Positions 60,491 to 64,000 of a DNA stretch of 64,000 nucleotides are shown here, one piece after another (the first letter of the stretch is position 1; every line of letters starts with the position of its first letter). The stretch lies in NCBI GenBank assembly GCA_964020085.1, contig OZ026606.1, positions 11,510,297 through 11,574,296 on the forward strand. The letters run 5' to 3'. Both the position numbers and the translations under genes were made by a program. Source of the stretch: Micromussa lordhowensis. Taxonomy: Eukaryota > Cnidaria > Anthozoa > Scleractinia > Lobophylliidae. Under the pieces are notes generated by a model. That model did no database searches. It was not told the DNA's origin and saw only the letters and a program-made list of their open reading frames with translations.

Positions 60491-60950
60491 GTCAACTCTT
60501 TCTAAGGCGGACACCTTTAGGGACCGACCTCGGCTGTCCATCCTAGAGAGGTGTCCGGCTTACAGAAAGTAGAGCCGTAGAGGTAACCTGACACGGGTAA
60601 CTCCGAGTGAGATAGCATAAAAGCTGGACCTGGACGTAATGAATATTCGTCTGTTATAAGTTAGTCGGTACGTGTCAAGTCGTTTACTTTCGCAAACTCT
60701 GTAAACTGGAACAATACTAATATTTAATTTTTTTTTCTGAGGGAGCGGTACTTTTACTGTCAAATTCAGCACCTACATTATCATTTTAAAGTATTATTCA
60801 CTGCAAAAACCACTTTTCAAGCATACGTTAACGGTTTTCCGAGAGTTAAGTTGCAGTGAAATGACTGAAAAACGGCAGGGACCAACACTAGGTTTCCATC
60901 ATAAAGAGTTGTCCGCCTTATAGATGTGTGGGTTAGAGAGAGTCCACTGA
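60491..60950. mobile_element. Degenerate inverted-repeat element in the fourth intron
   Basis: The left part reads ctctttctaaggcggacacc. The right part, read inversely, gives ctataaggcggacaactctt. The aaggcggaca word at both ends in opposite orientation suggests an old MITE starting right after the exon 4 donor. Confidence 0.5.
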
Positions 60951-61095
60951 ACCTGTTTTTGAAGTATCAATTTAGCACGTGTTATTTGCATAGGAATACT
61001 TGTATTTCTAGTAATGTAGCTGTGTTTTATTGATAAACTTTTTCAACAAACAGAGAAGTATAAAGTAAAATATAAATGGTATTGTCCTTCAACAG

Positions 61096-63564
61096 AGAGA
61101 CGAAGATGCTCGCATTTCTGCTCTCGAATTTTCACTAAATGACGTTGGCCAAAGCGAAGAAGACATCAGCATCTGGGAGGATCAACTCCAAGCACAACAG
61201 GATAAAAGAGCTGCGCTTAATGAGACCCTAGAGCAAGTCTCCGATGGGAGGTGCAGTCCAGTGGCATCAACTCTCAATTTTCATTGGGAAGATGTCTCTC
61301 ACAGACAGCAGTCCTACTATCTGAAAAAGCTGCAAGACATAATTAAAACAACTCTCTTTGTTCTTGCACCTGGCCAGGAAGGGTTGGTTTGGAAAGCGTT
61401 TCAAGAGAGAAAATTTGGCAATTTGTACCACCTTGAGTGTCCAGCGGAACCAAAGAAATGGGAAACACGCCTAGTTGACGAATTTGTAGAAGCATACAAC
61501 CAAGCAGAAACTTCCCAGACTCGACTGCAGATTCTTTCGATATTCTCTGGCTCATTTTCAAAGGAAGAATTAAAGCGACTTCTTCCTGGTATTACCAAGT
61601 GGAAAATTGATCAAGCTCGACTCCACGCAGCAATTAACGGGAAAGGAATGCCGTCCATTTCTCGGCCAATACACCGCACCAGATTGGATCCAGTTAAAAC
61701 TGACCACTTTTTGGACTTTATTTCGAGGCCATGTTTTCTTCAAGACGTTGCCTATGGAACGCGAAAGCTTAAGCTTGATTCAGGGGAGCAAATCACGATA
61801 CCAAATTCAATAAGAACTGTCATTCCCTCCAGAATAGTGAAGCAATACTTGGCCTTTTGTACTGAGAGTGGCTTCAAGCCTGTCGGGGAGAGGACGCTAT
61901 TTCGGATTCTCGAAGTTTGTCAAGCATCTCAACAGAAGTCTTTACAAGGACTTGATTATGTGTCGACAGAAGGTTCAGAGGCGATCGACGTTCTAGAAGA
62001 AGCTGTGGAAACACTGGAGCAAAATGGCGTTGATGGATTCTGGTCAAAGGAAATGAAAGCTAACCTCAAGAATGGGAAGAGATACCTAAAGAACGAGTAT
62101 CAAGCACACATTGGTGGCGAAGAAAACTGTCCCGATCACTGTTTGTACTTTAGCTTAAGTGACCCAAGTCAGCCCAGCTTTTCTTCACCTTGCAGTCATA
62201 ATCACGATGCTATTTGCGACAGATGTCTCAACTTGAGCAATACGTTGGGACAGATAACTAAGAAATTATCTGAATCAGGCACTGTTCTTACCGAAACTCA
62301 GAAAGGAAACATTCAATTTGAAGTGCAACATGCTGTTGAAAGTGTAAACGCCTGGAAAGCTCACTTACTGCGAACAATAAACCAGGAGAGAGCTAAACAT
62401 GAAGTGTTGTCTGGTTTGGACAGAGAAAGTACCATGCTAGTCCTCGATTGGGCAATGAAATTTCTACCACTGAAATTTCGCGAGCAAATGACTGACTTTT
62501 TTGGAAAAAAAGGAAAGAGTTGGCACGTCACCTGCGTTATTGCAAAGAAAGAAGACGGAAGGATGGAAGTAGAGTCTTTTGTGCATGTATTTAACGACTG
62601 CCAACAGAACTGGTTTGCAGTTGCTTCAATTTGTGAACATGTGCTGCGCACAATCAAGGAAGAAAGACCCCAGATAAAGAAAGTGTTTTTGAAGTCAGAC
62701 AACGCCGGGTGCTACCATAACGGGGCCTACCTTGTTAGCTTGAGAGACATTGGGGTGCGAGTCGGGATTGACATCGAACGTTATGACTTTTCGGAGACCC
62801 AATCTGGAAAAGGTATTTGCGACAGAAAAATTGCATCGATGAAGAGCCATGTTAGAATCTATGTAAACGAAAAGCACGATGTGGTCTTTGCTGAAGATTT
62901 GAAAGCTGCCCTTGAATCTAGCGGCGGGATAAAGGGTTGTCGAGTTTCAGTTGTGGAAGTTAATGGTCTTAAGGAGACAGGGGTTGTAAAGTGGGAAGGT
63001 GTTAGCTTTTACAGCAGTTTCCGTTATGAAGAGAAAGGTATACGTGCTTGGCGTGCGTTTGGTGTTGGAGAGGGGCGCCTCTTTGCCTACGAAGATCTTG
63101 TTAAGGAGGAACAAAGAGAAACGTGTCTTCGAGTTATTCAACCTTTCTCCTGCAAGACCACTTTAGGCTCTGCATCTTTCAAGTGTAAGGCTAATGGCCA
63201 GAATCTGTTTGCATGTGAAGAGGCCGGCTGTGTAAAAGTCTTTGTGACCGTAGCAGAAGTTCAAAGTCACATGGACACTGGAGAACATCTAAGAATTGCT
63301 GAGTGCGAGTCAACATACGACATTATTCGAACAAAGTGGGCGGAGAAAGTCACTGGTGTGAGCTCAGTTGTGGTGCCAACAAAAGGTGCAAGCAACACTA
63401 CATACCAGGCGGAATCGTATTATGTATCAGGTCCACTTCTTAGTGCTGGATGGGCATTAAAGAAAAAGTCAAAGATCGTCCGGATGACGCCAGAAGTAAA
63501 AACATTTTTAGTAGAGAAGTTTAACAGTGGCTCAGTGACTGGATTGAAAGCAGATCCAGTTCAG
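61096..63564 (+). CDS. Large exon 5: DDE/RNase H-like transposase-derived protein with zinc-binding motifs
   Basis: 823 codons open from the acceptor cttcaacag| at 61095, in phase with exons 2-4. The GTG at 61261 is internal, not a start. Counting from 61261: an N-terminal region with no known domain; a Cys/His cluster (CPDHC 290-294, CSHNHD 311-316, CDRC 319-322); then an RNase H-like core with D396 (LVLDWAMKF), D480 (LKSDNAGCYHN) and E512 or D521 (FSETQSGKGICDR) as the likely DDE/D triad; and a C2H2-type finger at 652-676 (CEEAGC ... H670 ... H676). The motif order matches a transposase-like family that I recall as multi-copy in cnidarian genomes. Intact acidic residues mean catalysis is not excluded. 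The frame meets a stop at 63576, but a strong donor (gttcag|gtaaat) at 63565 suggests another exon beyond the window. It is either a host gene made from a transposase or an intron-bearing mobile element. Confidence 0.85.
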
Positions 63565-63576
63565 GTAAATTTATAA

Positions 63577-64000
63577 TGCATAAGTTGATCAATGAACAGT
63601 CTTGAAATATCCAATCCAACTAAGTTATGCATTTGCATAAGCCTTTTTTGGTCTTTATCGTCCGGTCAGGCATATATGACATGATTAAGGGGTTGTTAGG
63701 CAAGTAATGTTTTTTTTCTTTCTGACTGGAACCGGTCTTATAAAAAAGAAGTTAGCGGACTTACGTTATAATATTTTATTCAGCCAGGTTTAATAATTAA
63801 ATGTAATTAACTTAATCATGTAAATAACACTTTTAACATTCTCTAACCACTAGCGCATTTTAATCACGAAGATTATTTTAAATCAATCAAAACTAGATAT
63901 CATCCTTTAATGCAATAATAGAGATTAAAAATTACGTTCACGACAATGCAACCATATATTCCCTCTTGGGTAGGTCTCACGTGAGATGCGATTAGCAAAG
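63577..64000. other. Probable intron sequence, no exon seen
   Basis: AT-rich sequence after the candidate donor at 63565. I see no acceptor followed by an open exon before the window ends, and no obvious element ends. Confidence 0.4.

Noticed and set aside
61261..61263. GTG as translation start of the large exon
   Set aside because: The frame is open and in phase back to the acceptor at 61095, so this valine is internal.
1..64000. tRNA, rRNA or snRNA genes
   Set aside because: I looked for T-arm/B-box-like GGTTCGAAT motifs and conserved rRNA words and saw none convincing; a covariance-model scan would be decisive.

Overview
The window looks like gene-poor, AT-rich genomic DNA of an anthozoan cnidarian, most likely a stony coral. 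Supporting evidence: GT-AG introns with small exons, an intronless-CDS rhodopsin-family receptor, abundant foldback/MITE-like elements of kinds I recognise from coral genomes, and a multi-exon transposase-derived gene of a type common in cnidarians. I assign no species. I found no tRNA, rRNA or CRISPR array.

Layout. Positions 1-10,400 are dominated by tandem repeats: three arrays of an ~80-bp palindromic satellite (329-750, 1399-1880, 9541-10398), a 24-copy 78-bp satellite (4844-6700), a small PIF/Harbinger-like MITE (4336-4718), and a possible promoter/first exon (1920-2461). Positions 10,502-29,463 (duplicon A) and 35,005-55,778 (duplicon B) are two direct-orientation copies of one ~19-21 kb block. 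They align over their whole length, by eye above 90% identity outside indels. The 5.5-kb spacer between them (29,464-35,004) holds the only complete conventional gene, a class A GPCR on the minus strand (32,729-33,841) with a probable 5' UTR exon near 34,532-34,740. Positions 55,779-58,044 show nothing convincing. Positions 58,045-63,564 hold a plus-strand gene of at least five exons. It encodes a zinc-binding, DDE/RNase H-like, transposase-derived protein whose reading frame is broken by one base in an A7 run, and it probably continues past the last visible splice donor.

The duplicon pair is the most informative structure. Each copy serves as the empty-site control for insertions in the other. 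That exposes an 818-bp hAT-like element with an exact 8-bp target duplication in A, a 509-bp foldback, a 1.37-kb compound insertion, a 160-bp hairpin and a 588-bp hairpin element in B, three local tandem duplications, and a microhomology-flanked deletion. Both copies also hold matching traces of a minus-strand, ARM-repeat-like multi-exon gene. Its splice signals are recognisable but its reading frames are damaged differently in each copy.

The genes show no operon-like or pathway relationship. The GPCR and the transposase-derived gene are independent loci. All identities and divergence statements come from reading the sequence; no search or alignment was run.
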